Shown here: piece after piece, positions 35,389-46,900 of the stretch
Numbering within the stretch: position 1 is the first letter of the stretch
How the letters are laid out: the number at the start of each line of letters is the position of its first letter
DNA from: Sweltsa coloradensis
Taxonomy: Eukaryota; Arthropoda; Insecta; Plecoptera; Chloroperlidae
Length of the DNA stretch: 64,000 nt
NCBI GenBank assembly: GCA_024449915.1
Contig: JAMZAV010000438.1
Span: forward strand, 744,001 to 808,000
Reading direction: 5' to 3'
Translations under genes and position numbers: made by a program
The notes under the pieces: model-generated
Database searches by the model: none
What the model saw: only the letters and a program-made list of their open reading frames with translations
What the model was told of the DNA's origin: nothing

Positions 35389-36084
35389 CTAGGAAACGCT
35401 CAGTTGGACGCGTTGATAAGCGAGCACGTGCTATAGCTAGACCCACATTACACATTTTTTTAAATTTTAAAATTTGCGACGTTCGCTGTCCACAGGGCCA
35501 TGTTTCCAACAATATTTATTATTGCCAAGGTATTTGGGTAAACCCGTGTGTAAACCTTTACTTTGTGGATAAAATCCACCGCCATCTAGAGGACCTTGAC
35601 TCCTTGGGAAAACTATTTAAACTCTTTGTTGACAAATAATAGACTGCTTCCTCGAAAGTATTTTGATTACTTCTAGGTGGCAGTGCATTAGAAACTTCGC
35701 GCGTCTTTTCGTTGCCATGGCAACGTTACTTTTGTTATAATGTAATTTCCATCTACACTACTTATCGGATCAAAATAAAATTAACATATTCGTGACCGGA
35801 CGGACATTCTAAATGATTTGGCTATCTCAGATTTTGTCGCCGTTTAGTTTGAAAAAAAAAACTTTCGATTAACTTTAATGTAACTTTTTAACTTTTTGAA
35901 CGATTTTGCCACAAAACTAATGGCATTCAATCGAGAACGAAGCTTGCGGATGGTCAAAATTTCAACTCGATCCGAGCCTCCGTTCGAACGTTATGGCGAG
36001 ACATACAAACAAAAAAAAAAAAAAAAAAACAGTGACTAATTTTTCCGGCAGAGTCAAATGGAAACGCTCGCTTCGCTCGCTTAA
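35389..36084 (-). mobile_element. Helitron-like element, family F2
   Basis: Plus-strand start CTAGGAAACGCTCAGTTGG, with GTTGATAAGCGAGCACG inside; end CTTCGCTCGCTTAA. Asymmetric word TAAGCGAGC. Carries TAGAGGACCTTGAC, GCCATGGCAACG and the ATGGCATTCAATCGAGAACG module. About 700 bp with no ORF. Confidence 0.72.
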
Positions 36085-36156
36085 CTATTGTGCGATGCGG
36101 AAGCGGGTTGCATGGTGGCCGATGACAACAACTTGTTTCACAATCTTTAGGCTAAC

Positions 36157-36872
36157 TAAGCGAGCGAAGTGAGCGTTTCCATTTGACTCTGCCGGAAAAA
36201 ATAATCACTGGTTTTGTTTTTTTTGTTTGTTTGTTTTTGTGTTTTTTTATGTCTCGCCATACCGTTCGAACGGAGGTTCGGATCGAGTTGAATTTTGCAC
36301 CATCCGCAAGCTTCGATCTGGATTGAATGCCATTAGTTTTGTGGCAAAATCGTTCAAAAAGTTACAAAGCTACATTAAAGTTAATCGAAAGTTTTTTTCA
36401 AACTAAACGGCGACAAAATCTGAGGTCGCCAAATCATTTAGAATGTCCGTCCGGTCACGAATATGTTAATTTTATTTTGATCCGATAAGTAGTGTAGATG
36501 GAAATTACATTTTAACAAAAGTAACGTTACCATGGCAACGAAAAGTCGCACTAGGTTTCTGGCCACTATGCACTGCCACCTAGAAGTAATCAAAATACTA
36601 TCGAGGAAGCAGTGTATTATTTGTTTCCAAAGAGTTAAAATATTTTTCCCAAGGAAATGATGTCAAGGTCCTCTAGAGGCAGTGGATTTTATCCACAAAG
36701 TAAAGATTTACCCACGGATTTACTCAAATACATTGGCAATAATAAATAATATTAAAAACATGGCCCCGTGGACAGCGAACGTCGCAAATTTTAAAATTTT
36801 AAAAAATGTGCAATGTGGGTCTAGCTATAGCACGTGCTCGCTTATCAACGCGTCCAACTGAGCGTTTCCTAG
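36157..36872 (+). mobile_element. Helitron-like element, family F2, inverted neighbour
   Basis: Starts TAAGCGAGCGAAGTGAGCG and ends with the GCGTTTCCTAG hairpin end before T. It is the reverse complement of 35389-36084 with scattered differences; only ~70 bp separate the two, giving a head-to-head pair at their 5' ends. Confidence 0.72.
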
Positions 36873-38459
36873 TAATAATTAATTATCTCATTAGTCATTA
36901 CTTATTATTATTACGTAATCTATTATGTCTTGAACATTATTTTTTTGATTCATAAAGTTGTGTTATATTGAATTACCTATTGCCTTTGTATTGTATCTAA
37001 AGTGGATGGCTATGAAGAAAAAAATTTACAAACTAAGATTACGAATTACTCCTTATTTGTGCATTTGCCGTCGGAAAGATTTGGTTGGCACTAAAATCAG
37101 TTATGTGACTGAGTGAATAGACTAAATACGATTTTAAATTTTTTTGGGGGTAAAATAATAAATATATACTAAATGGTTGTATTAGTTTTGTTCCTAAAGT
37201 ACCAGTTCATGGTATTATGTTGATTCTTGGTGTGCGATGTGAAGGACAACATATTAGAATAGTAGACTATGGCCGAATCAAATAATAGTTTGGAAATTCA
37301 TCTAAAATGTGTAATTACATTCGTTGTCGTTCACTGTTCTTGAATATTGCTTTAAATACGTTTCATGTCTACTTCGAGTACATTTTAATAACAAAAAGTG
37401 CAAATATATCTTCAGCGGTCCTTTATTAAATAACATTTTCATTGCGGGCCTTTCGTAAACAGTAAAATAAAATATATTCCTTGAACTGTCATAGGTTTCG
37501 CTGCCCTATCTTATTCAAGTAGTCCTTATCTGAAATGAAAAATATGGATGTGTATGCTCTCAACAAATCATAAAATATATTAGGTTAGGTCATTATGTGC
37601 CACCATAGATACTACTATTGTGCCACTATGGCCTAGGGGATGATTGTGAGGACAGACCCGTGCTGGACAGATACAGGCAAGAATAGGGAACGCGGGGGCT
37701 TAAAATATACCTTAGATAACACTAAAAGTGAAGATGCACATAGCCCACACTTATAAAACAAGCACGGGTACGAGCGAAGCTTGCCATTGTACTAAGTCGT
37801 AGGTATCTGCTTTCTATTGTTGGTGGAGGCGCCGGGTCGAGGGGCCACTAAACCCCAAGGTCAACGAGAACGATACGTCTCATCTTTCTTGGAGGGCAAT
37901 GCCAACAAAAACACGTGTCAATTTATTAAGGTCACATTCGATTATATAGTGAGACTTGACACATACACTCGACAGTGTTGGCACATTGTAAAGCGCGATA
38001 CTTGATTCGGGAGCTCCCAGCTTCGATCCCTACATTGACAATCCTAACTAAAAGTTTTTCCGACGTTGTCCTCTCAAACATCCCTAGGACATTCCTTCAC
38101 AATTTTCCAAATTCCAAAATATCTACATGTAAAGATATAGACATGCATTTCAGCACTAGTCAGGTTTCCCACGAGAAATGCCAGATGCACAGACTTATAA
38201 AAAAAGTGATGCAGAAGGCTTTGCTATCTAAAAACTGTACATAAAATCATGTAATGATCAAAACATCACACAAAAATGAATATACATAGGTATTTTATAT
38301 CTTGAAATGCGTTTCCGCTGTGTTTACAATAAAAAAAACTTTCTAGGGTAAATACTTGTTTTATATATTCGTCGTTTCCATGTGGGATGTAATTTTTGGA
38401 ATATCTAAGGTAGGCCTCAATCTTGCTGTGGTTGGAAAATGGTGTTAGTTATTCTACCA
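36873..38459. other. Gene B/C spacer, no recognised content
   Basis: 1.6 kb of AT-rich sequence. An open frame at 37817-38005 shows no recognisable protein; I do not call it a gene. Confidence 0.4.
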
Positions 38460-39079
38460 CTAGGAAGCTTCGCAAACGCTTTTTCAAGCGCGTTGTTGGA
38501 TGAGCGTATGTTTTTAAACGAAAAAAGTGTAAAATTGCGATTTTCATGAGAAATTATTTTTCGATTGCGCTCAAATTTTACACAAATATATAAATTTATA
38601 AAATTGAGGTTCTGTGAAATTATCATTACAATCGAATAAAGCATGTAGATGTTATAAGTCGAAGATTTTTTTTAAGCGAAAAAAGCGTAAAATTGCGATT
38701 TTCATAAAAATAATTTTTCGATTGCTCTCAAATTTCACACGAATATATTAATTCTTAAAATTAAGGTTTTGTGAAATAATCATAGCAATCAGATAAAGCA
38801 TGTGGGTGTTATAAGTCAAAGAAACTTTTTAAAAACCGAAAAAATCGCAAAATTGCGATTTTAATGAGAAATAATTTTTTGATTGCGCTCAAAAACGTGG
38901 CAGTTCTAAGTTCAGAGATTTCAAAGGCCTCCATAAAATTTCATCGCAATTGGAGTGTCGGTTTAGCCGAAATCGTGTGGACAAACACACAAAAACACAA
39001 AAAGAAAAAAAAACATTCCGGATTTTTTTCTTCAGTGTAGTGAAATGGAATCTTCGCTTCGCTCGCTACGCTCATTCAA
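38460..39079 (-). mobile_element. Helitron-like element, family F4
   Basis: CTAGGAAGCTTCGCAAACG start, GTTGTTGGATGAGCG inside, end CGCTACGCTCATTCAA. Two to three internal ~165-bp units. Same family as 27891 and 44631. Confidence 0.72.
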
Positions 39080-39128
39080 TAAAAACACTAATTTTTGTGC
39101 AATAAGACGCACGAATGTGTTTGTTTTA

Positions 39129-40104
39129 TTAAACGAGTGAGCGCAGCGAGCGGAACGGAGTGATCTCATTCAACTCAAACGGCGCTTATTCTGTTAGTCT
39201 GCGTGCGTGTGTGTATGTGTACGTTGAAAATCAGCCGAATCGCTGAACAGATTGCGCTGAAATTTTAAACAGACATCCGGTACGAGTTTATTGAGAACTT
39301 CTAGCAAAATCAGCAAGATCCATTGCGATTTAAACTTACAAGAAATAATAAATTGAAAAAAAGGCTTCCAATGTTTACAAATTATTTTAACGACAATGGT
39401 TTAGATTTTGAAAAGATTTTTTGGTTTGTTATTCGCCTGGCCGTGAAATGCCGTGCCCATGCAAGGTCTGTCGAATGTTGCACGTCAAGGTACCCCCAAA
39501 TTCCGCTCGTAGATTAAGTAAACCTTGCAATATTTTCACGTATTTCGTACTGGCTATGTTTACCATAGTAGGCCCTATTGCCACAGATGATGGACTACAC
39601 TGCGTTATATGCATTTCAAAACATGTTTAATAATTTTTTAAATACAGTCCAGAAATTACAAAATCTTTCCCGACCAGGGGATTGAACCCATGTCTCCCAC
39701 ATTTCTGCTATAAGGGCGCTTTAGCCAACTAGACTAGGGAAACGTCAAAGTCGTTGTTAGACGAGTGAGCGAGTCATTGTGTTGAGTACCCTAATAGGGT
39801 ATTTAAGTTTAGGCCATAATTTAGGCCATAATGCTCCACTGTAGCCAATGATAGGCTAGGGAGGCCTAAGGTAGGGGGAAGAAAAGGATTGTTGGAATGG
39901 GGGAACATTTGCATTTAAGTTTGATTATATTCGTATAAATAATAGGGTATTTAAGTTTAGGCCATAGTTTAGGCCATAATGCTCCACTGTAGCCAATAAT
40001 AGACTAGGGAGGCCTAAGGTAGGGGGAAGAAAAGGAATGTTACCGGGTACTCAACACATGGCTCACTCACTCGTCGTCTAACAACGACTTTGGCATTTCC
40101 CTAG
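39129..40104 (+). mobile_element. Helitron-like element, long family F3
   Basis: Starts TTAAACGAGTGAGCGCAGCG, ends GACTTTGGCATTTCCCTAG before T. Internal CTAGG end at about 39734 beside a tRNA-like segment (39640-39733), exactly as in the 34357 copy. Contains a tandem duplication marked by TAGGCCATAATGCTCCACTG. Confidence 0.65.
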
Positions 40105-40604
40105 TGTTAGAAAATGGGAAAATGAGGAAATTCCGTAGACTTTTATGGTGTGTCGACGATGAATGATACCAAGAATCTTTGGTAACTAATACGTATTGTT
40201 TCAGTGTGCAGTTCTCATTTGTTGCGATTCCTAGAGCACCACAAAAAGCTCGACAGTGATTCCAGCATCTGTTAACGCTTCTCTTGACACGAACTCTGAT
40301 TGTTTGTGTTTCAGTTCGTGATATTTGCAGTGACCGAGTGTTTAATCTAAAGTTAAACAATAAGTTTATGATAAGCTAGCAAATAAAGATTACTGTATTT
40401 CTTAAGCAATTGTATATAGAAGTAACCTTAGAGAACCCACAGTCGAAAAAAAATATTTTCTAAATGTATAAGCATTCATTTCAGTTCAAAAAACTATTGA
40501 AAAATTGATTTCTACTACACAATATTTATGTTAACGTATATTTGAGTACACTAAACATACTACACTGCTGAACCGTTTTGTATAAATTTATTGTGTTGTT
40601 TCAG
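40105..40604 (+). promoter_or_regulatory. Upstream region of gene C
   Basis: Resembles 9421-9720 upstream of gene B in short blocks (TTTCAGTTC, GATATTTGCAGTGA, AAATAAAGATTACTGTA). By comparison it should hold the first non-coding exon and promoter. No TATA box can be picked out with confidence in this AT-rich DNA. Confidence 0.4.
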
Positions 40605-40691
40605 ATATTCCTTTATATTTTTCGTTTCAAACATGAGAATATAATCTCGGTATAGACTCCCGTTGCCTGCATTCTACCTCCGACCACGACG
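40605..40691 (+). promoter_or_regulatory. 5' untranslated part of gene C exon 1 and its splice acceptor
   Basis: TTGTTTCAG at 40596-40604 followed by 87 bp closely matching 9721-9801 of gene B, including an ATATTCC start and a TTTTTCGTTTCAAACATG block. Conservation of the acceptor in both copies supports a spliced leader exon upstream. The upstream ATG of gene B (9802) is ACG here, which argues for the downstream ATG (40692) as the ancestral start. Confidence 0.5.
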
Positions 40692-40920
40692 ATGTGGCGG
40701 TTACGTCCTGTGGGGGCTCTCACATGTGTGGCGGGGCTGCTGTGGGCAGGGGTAGCCGAGGCCAAGCCTGCTGCCAACAACTTCGTCGCTGATTTCGTCC
40801 TGGGCCAGGTCCTCAACATCTACGCTCCGACGTCCAGAGCGGTCGAGAACGAACAGTGCAGAAATCACAGTTTGATTTACAGACAGGCTGCGCAGAAGAA
40901 ACTACAGTGGGCGCTGCAAA
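40692..40920 (+). CDS. Gene C exon 1: signal peptide and start of NRF domain
   Basis: Starts MWRLRPVGALTCVAGLL, a signal peptide, and differs from gene B by only a handful of residues over 76 codons. Contains IYAPTSRAVENEQC with the first NRF cysteine. Donor GTGAGT, phase 1. Confidence 0.87.
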
Positions 40921-43900
40921 GTGAGTAGATGTGAGGTATTAGAATCTAATATTATAGTCCCACAATTGGTTAGCTTCTGGAGGGTTCACCTGTAGATGTT
41001 CAACTTCCCGTGCTCTAGTGACCCGTCTGGGATGCACAGAGTACTATACCGGCAGATAGTTCTAATAATATTTTACGGCGACGGCAATGCAAAATACTGG
41101 GGAGAAGCTGCACAAGGCGAGCTCGTAAACCTTCAAACCTTCAAAGTTGTTTAAGAATCCCGAACCTGAACTACCTGTTAAATTTATAGTATTTTCATTT
41201 TAAGATTGATTTAAGTTTTGGCCAACCGTAGATAGTCTGGGTAAAATCGGGGATGAGCCGTGAAAAGTTGGCAAGTAGATTAGACGGACGAGATTTTACC
41301 TTGCTTGATTTGGATTTGCTCAAATCGTTGCTCAATACTAGCCTTTTTTTTTCAAAATTAATCGTTGCTCACTACTAGCCGGGTTTTCTATTAGCTTTTG
41401 AAGTAAAAGTTCTAACATCGCGTTCCCTGGTACCCCTTCACTCGATGTCGGTGACTGTCTCCCATTATTTATTGCTTCATTATTTTGAGGTTGATTAAAT
41501 TGTTTGGGTATTTTAAGCCGCGGAAAGCGAGCAATGGTTTTATTGAGAGTTTAATGTTGGTGTTTTAGCCTAAGTGGCATGTCGTAAAGATTTGAGTGTA
41601 TGAGCCTTGCTTTGTATTCGAAGTACTCTGCCGCAGTCTGCTAAAAATAATATGGTTTTCAGTTGATGGTCGATCAATTATCTACAAGTTGATGGTGGTG
41701 AGGGGGGGGGGGGTGTTAAAAATAACATCTTCTTAGGAGCGAATTATTTTAACTTTCATCAACCAAGACCTGCAATTAATTTTAATGTAATTTCAATCTC
41801 TGAATTGTAGTTGCATTATAGATCTGAATGGATGGGACAGTAATGCAACGAATATCTGTTGCCGTTGAGCTGACCCAACAAACATTATTTATGTCATTAC
41901 CTTACGCAGGCATGAGCGAGGGTTTATTTCTCGATTTGGTTGGTCGGGAAACACTTCCGTAGGTGGAATTGTTAATATTTAATACAATTCTGATGTTAAA
42001 AAATCCATCCCGATCAGGGTTCGAACCCAAGTCTCCCACATTCCTGGTAGGCGCCTTAGCCAACTAGACCACCGAGACCACCGAGAGCTTACAGTGTGCT
42101 GTCGACGTGCTGCGAGTGGCGTGATAAGTGCTGCCTCACTGGCACAGATGGTTTAGCTATGTGCCCCTAATTGCAATGCTCTTCCCCATCAGTGCTAGAC
42201 TCCAACTCAAAGATTCCAGCCGGGATCCTCAAGGGCAACGTGGTTGATTTCGGCAACTACGACGAGTGTCTGGCGGTAGAGGACGTCGCGACGCCCTCTG
42301 GACGCTTCTCGGGGCAATACTGCCTGGTGAACGTGAGAGGTGCTAGTCCAGGCAACCACCTCGACGACACGAACCTCTCGGCGGTTCTGGGCAAGGCTTT
42401 TCATCTGTTCAAGGACAAATCACAAAGTCGTCGTTTGGTAAGAATGCGCTTTCATTCAGATATTTTTTTGACTGGGTCGATCGAGTATTATATGCTCATT
42501 TACAGATAAAATTCAAATTCAAACACATTAATACGTTCAACATATTCCATATAACCTAAAAAAAATTGTGTTCGAGGCTGTGACCTTTTCTGTTTAACCA
42601 TCACACTTGTAATGTTATGTACAATTATTGCGTGGCTATTCGACAGCGTTTTTCTTGCTTCTTCTTCTTCGTTGCTTTCACAATGTCTTATTAGTATATT
42701 ACATTTTTCTAGAAATGTTTCATTAATAAATTATTTTCACAAAGTTTTTTTAGTAGGCCTACTGAAAAGCAAATGTTTACTGTCGGTAAAAGTTCCAAGT
42801 TCATTATAATATGTATGCCTTTTTTAATTGATCGCGCCCTACAGTCAACGGCAGGAGGCCATTTACAGAGAAAAATCTTAACCCAAGGATGTATTAATCG
42901 TGTTGTGAAATAAATTCACATTATGTTTTCTTTGGGTAATCGTATCGGCTAGCATCATACTTTTGTTTTCATAAAGTGTTCCTGACGAAGTTGTTTTATT
43001 TTACCGCGCACTTATATTTTGAGGGTGTACAGTTTTTTGTTTCGTTCGTATTTTGTTCAAGTTCATTTGAGAAAAGTTAAGTTCAATTACTACGCTTTCT
43101 TTGGAAACAACAAGCGTTAGTTAGTATTTTACCAGATGTACATGAGGCGGAAAGGACCGGCGTGGGAAAGCACTGCAAGAGGTCGCGCTAGCGACCTCTT
43201 GTTACAATCGGAACGGCTCACAAATACTCAACCAAAACCAAAATTTCAGTTACGTACTACACGCAAACAACTTTTTTTTATCGAAATAGAGCTCGAACTT
43301 TTTTTCGTACTCAAATTTGGTTTGAACTTGTTTTAAGTTTGAGTTTGAATTGTTTGAAGGTTCGCACAACCATAGTATATTCATACGCACACACAAAGTT
43401 CGTTTGAAAAAGTTTAATGAAACGAAACTGAAGCAATAGCATAGAAAACGAAGCACCATTATACGCACTCACGAGACCTTAATATATTTCAGAATTGAAA
43501 TAAAACAGCATGGTGTACCGGGTAAAGAGAAAAACATTAATGCCAACATATGATCTAAACTCTCAAGGCTTCAAACCATGTTTGTATTTGCAGGAAAACG
43601 CCTTAAAATTAGTGGGGCTAACAATCGCAGTGTGCGTCCCCTCCACGTGTTCACCACGTGACCTGGAGTTGCACCTGCAGCATGAAATCCAAGGATTGTT
43701 TGGAAATATAAGTATAAGCGTGACTGTCGGCGAGTCAACGTGCTACAGTAGGGCGAACGTTAAACCGTTCACAGCTGGAGACTGGTTTGCTGTGTAAGTA
43801 CGATAACCTTGAACTATGGTGGATTCCCTCCAAAACTCAGGTGCACACCATATCGGCTTACATCAATGCACACAAAAATATATTTGAAAGTTTAACAAAT

Positions 43901-46900
43901 AGATTAAACAACAAAATAGCCATGTTTTACATATTATGTAAGCCCATACTTAGAACGTTAAGAGTGATGCAATAATGTGATATATTATGTAATAATAATA
44001 AATTGTTTCCAGGGGCTTCCTGGTGTTCTTTGCAGCCCTTGCAATACTCAGCACAGGTTACGATCTTGCTAGCAGGAAATCCGGTAGGCCAACATTTATT
44101 TTTCAGAAAACGCAAGTAACAACAACGAAAGCACTTTATAATAGCCTGCTAACGAATTTGAGTCGTAATAAACAAGAGCGTTAGTGAAATTACATGAACA
44201 ATCAAGTATTGTGTTAAAAGGCATGATTTTTGGCACACAAACTAAGAAAAGCAAAACAAGTTGTCACAACAGGCCTTGAAAGTCGACTTATTACGAGCAA
44301 TAGAAGTGTGAGAAAGTGTCCAACATGTGGAGGTCGTAAAAGAGTGATTGATTATTTATTTATTTATTATGTGTGTGTAAATGTGTAATGTAATAGATTG
44401 TGTACAACGTTCAACAACTAACTATTGTTCTTTGGAGAAATAAAGGTAAATATTTCGTACAGTAGAGCAGAATCTTCCCTCGGAATATATAGCAAATGTG
44501 CCAACCGGTGAAAACCAAATTATGCTCACACAAATATCTTGTTTTTGGTGTTCATCGTTTTCTGCGCGCTTCATCCATTAACACCCCAGAGTTAGAGTGG
44601 CAAGAAGGTGAAAACCCTCATTTATTTAAACTAGGAATCTTCGCAAACGCTTTTTCAGGCGCGTTGTTGGATGAGCGTAATTGTTTAAAAAACGGAAAAA
44701 GCGTAAAATTGCGATTTTCATAAGAAATAATTATTCGATTATGCTCAAATTTCACATAAATATATTAATTCATAATATAAGGTTCTGTGAAAAAGTTATT
44801 ACAATCGAATAAAGCATGCAAGTGTTATAAGTCGAAGAATTTAATCGTAAAATTGCAATTATCATGAGAAATAATATTTCGATTCCGCTCAAATTTCACA
44901 CGAATATATTAATTCATAAAATAAAGGTTTTGTGAAAAATTCATTACAATCGGATAAAGCATGTTGGTGTTATAAGCCGAAGAAATTCGAAAAATCGAAA
45001 AAAAATCGTAAAACTGTGACTCTCATGAGAAATAATTTTTCGATTACGCTCAAATTTCACACGAATATATTTATTCATAAAATAAAGGTTCTGTGAAAAA
45101 ATCATTACAATCAGATAAAGCATGTAGGTGTTAACAGTCGAAAAAGTTTTTTTAAAATCGAAAAAATCGTAAAATTGCGATTTTTACGAGAAATAATTTT
45201 TCGATTGCGCTCAAAAACGTGTCAGTTCTAAGTTCAGAGATTTCGAAGGCCTCCGGAAAATTTCATCTCAATTGGAGTATCGGTTTAGCCGGAATCGTGT
45301 TAACAAACACACAAAAAAAAGAAAGAAAGAAAGAAAAAAAACATTCCGTTTTTTTTCTCCAGTGTAGTGAAATGGAATCTTCGCTTCATTCGCTACGCTC
45401 ATCCAACTAATCTAGTTTGCTTTATTACTAGGAAAACGCTTAAGGCCCGCCGCGTTGTTGGATGAGCGTTATTGGTGCATTGAGCTGCATTGTGTTACGC
45501 GTATTTTCTGTTGTTTTGTGAAAAAATCATTACTTAGTCGAAGATTTTTTTAAATTAAATTAAATAAAATTAAAAATTAACTTAATTTTTTTAATAAATT
45601 GTAATTTTTACGTAATTTTTAAAGAAGAAAAAAATCGTAAAATTGCAATTTCATAAGAAATAATTATTTGATTGCGCTCAAATTTAACACGAGTATATTA
45701 ATTCATAATATTAAGGTTCTATGAAAAAATCATTACAATAGGATAAAGCATGTAGGTGTTAATAAGTCAAAGAATTGTTTTAAAAAAGAAAAAAACCCGT
45801 AAAATTTCTATTTTCATGAGAAATAATTTTTCGATTACGCTCAAATTTTACACGAATATCTTAATCCATAAAATTAAGGTTCTGTTAAAAAATCATTACA
45901 ATTGGATAAAGCATGTAAGTGTTATAAGTCGAAGAAATTGTTTAAAAATCGAAAAAAATCGTAAAATTGCGTTTTTTATAATAAAAAATTTCCCGATTGC
46001 GCTCAAAAACGTGGCAGTTCTAAGTTCAGGGATTTCGAAGGCCTCCATAAAATTTCATCGCAATCGGAGTATCGGTTTAGCCGGAATCGTGTTAACAAAC
46101 ACACAAAAATACAAAAAAAAAAAGAAAAAGAAAAAAAAAAAACATTCCGGATTTTTTTCTCCAGTGTAGTGAAATGGAATCTTCGCTTCGCTCGCTACGC
46201 TCGCTACGCTCATCCAAAAAAAATACGCAATATGGAAAAAATGAAATAAACACTAATCCAGACGTGTATAACACTGTGCGATTAAGAAGGCATAGGGTAC
46301 ATTAATTAACAAACAACAATGGTTGCCTCACTATGACGCCATAGACATTAAGTAATTTAAAATACTAGGAAAAACGCTAAAGTCCCGCCGCGTTGATGGA
46401 TGAGCTTTTTAAAGGTTTTATTTTGCGTCGGATATCTCTACTTTAGCAAGTGCTTTGTTTTGCTGCCTACGCATTGTAGGTGAATGTTGTCAAGTTTCTT
46501 TTGTTTATCTTGTCAATTGGTTTTATTTACCGAAAAAAACTTATTAAAAGCTTTATTTCTATGGATTCTGGCTAAATTTTTCCACTTTTTCTTTCAAAAG
46601 GTACTACATAACCATAACCTAAATGCCCATGTATAATATGAACGTTGTAGCCCTTACCCGTTTGGTCAGAATTGGCCCAAATTGCACGAAAATATCGCAC
46701 AAAAGTCAAAAAACGTATTTTAAAAGCTTTATTTCTCTCGATTCTAGCTAACTTTTTCAACTTTTTCTTTCAGAAAGCAATTACATCACCACTATCCTTA
46801 ATGTTCATGCGAAAGATGAACGTTAAAGACCCACCCGTTTGGTCAGAATGGGGCCAAATGGCACGAAAATATCGCACTAAAAATCGAAAAAAATCGTAAA

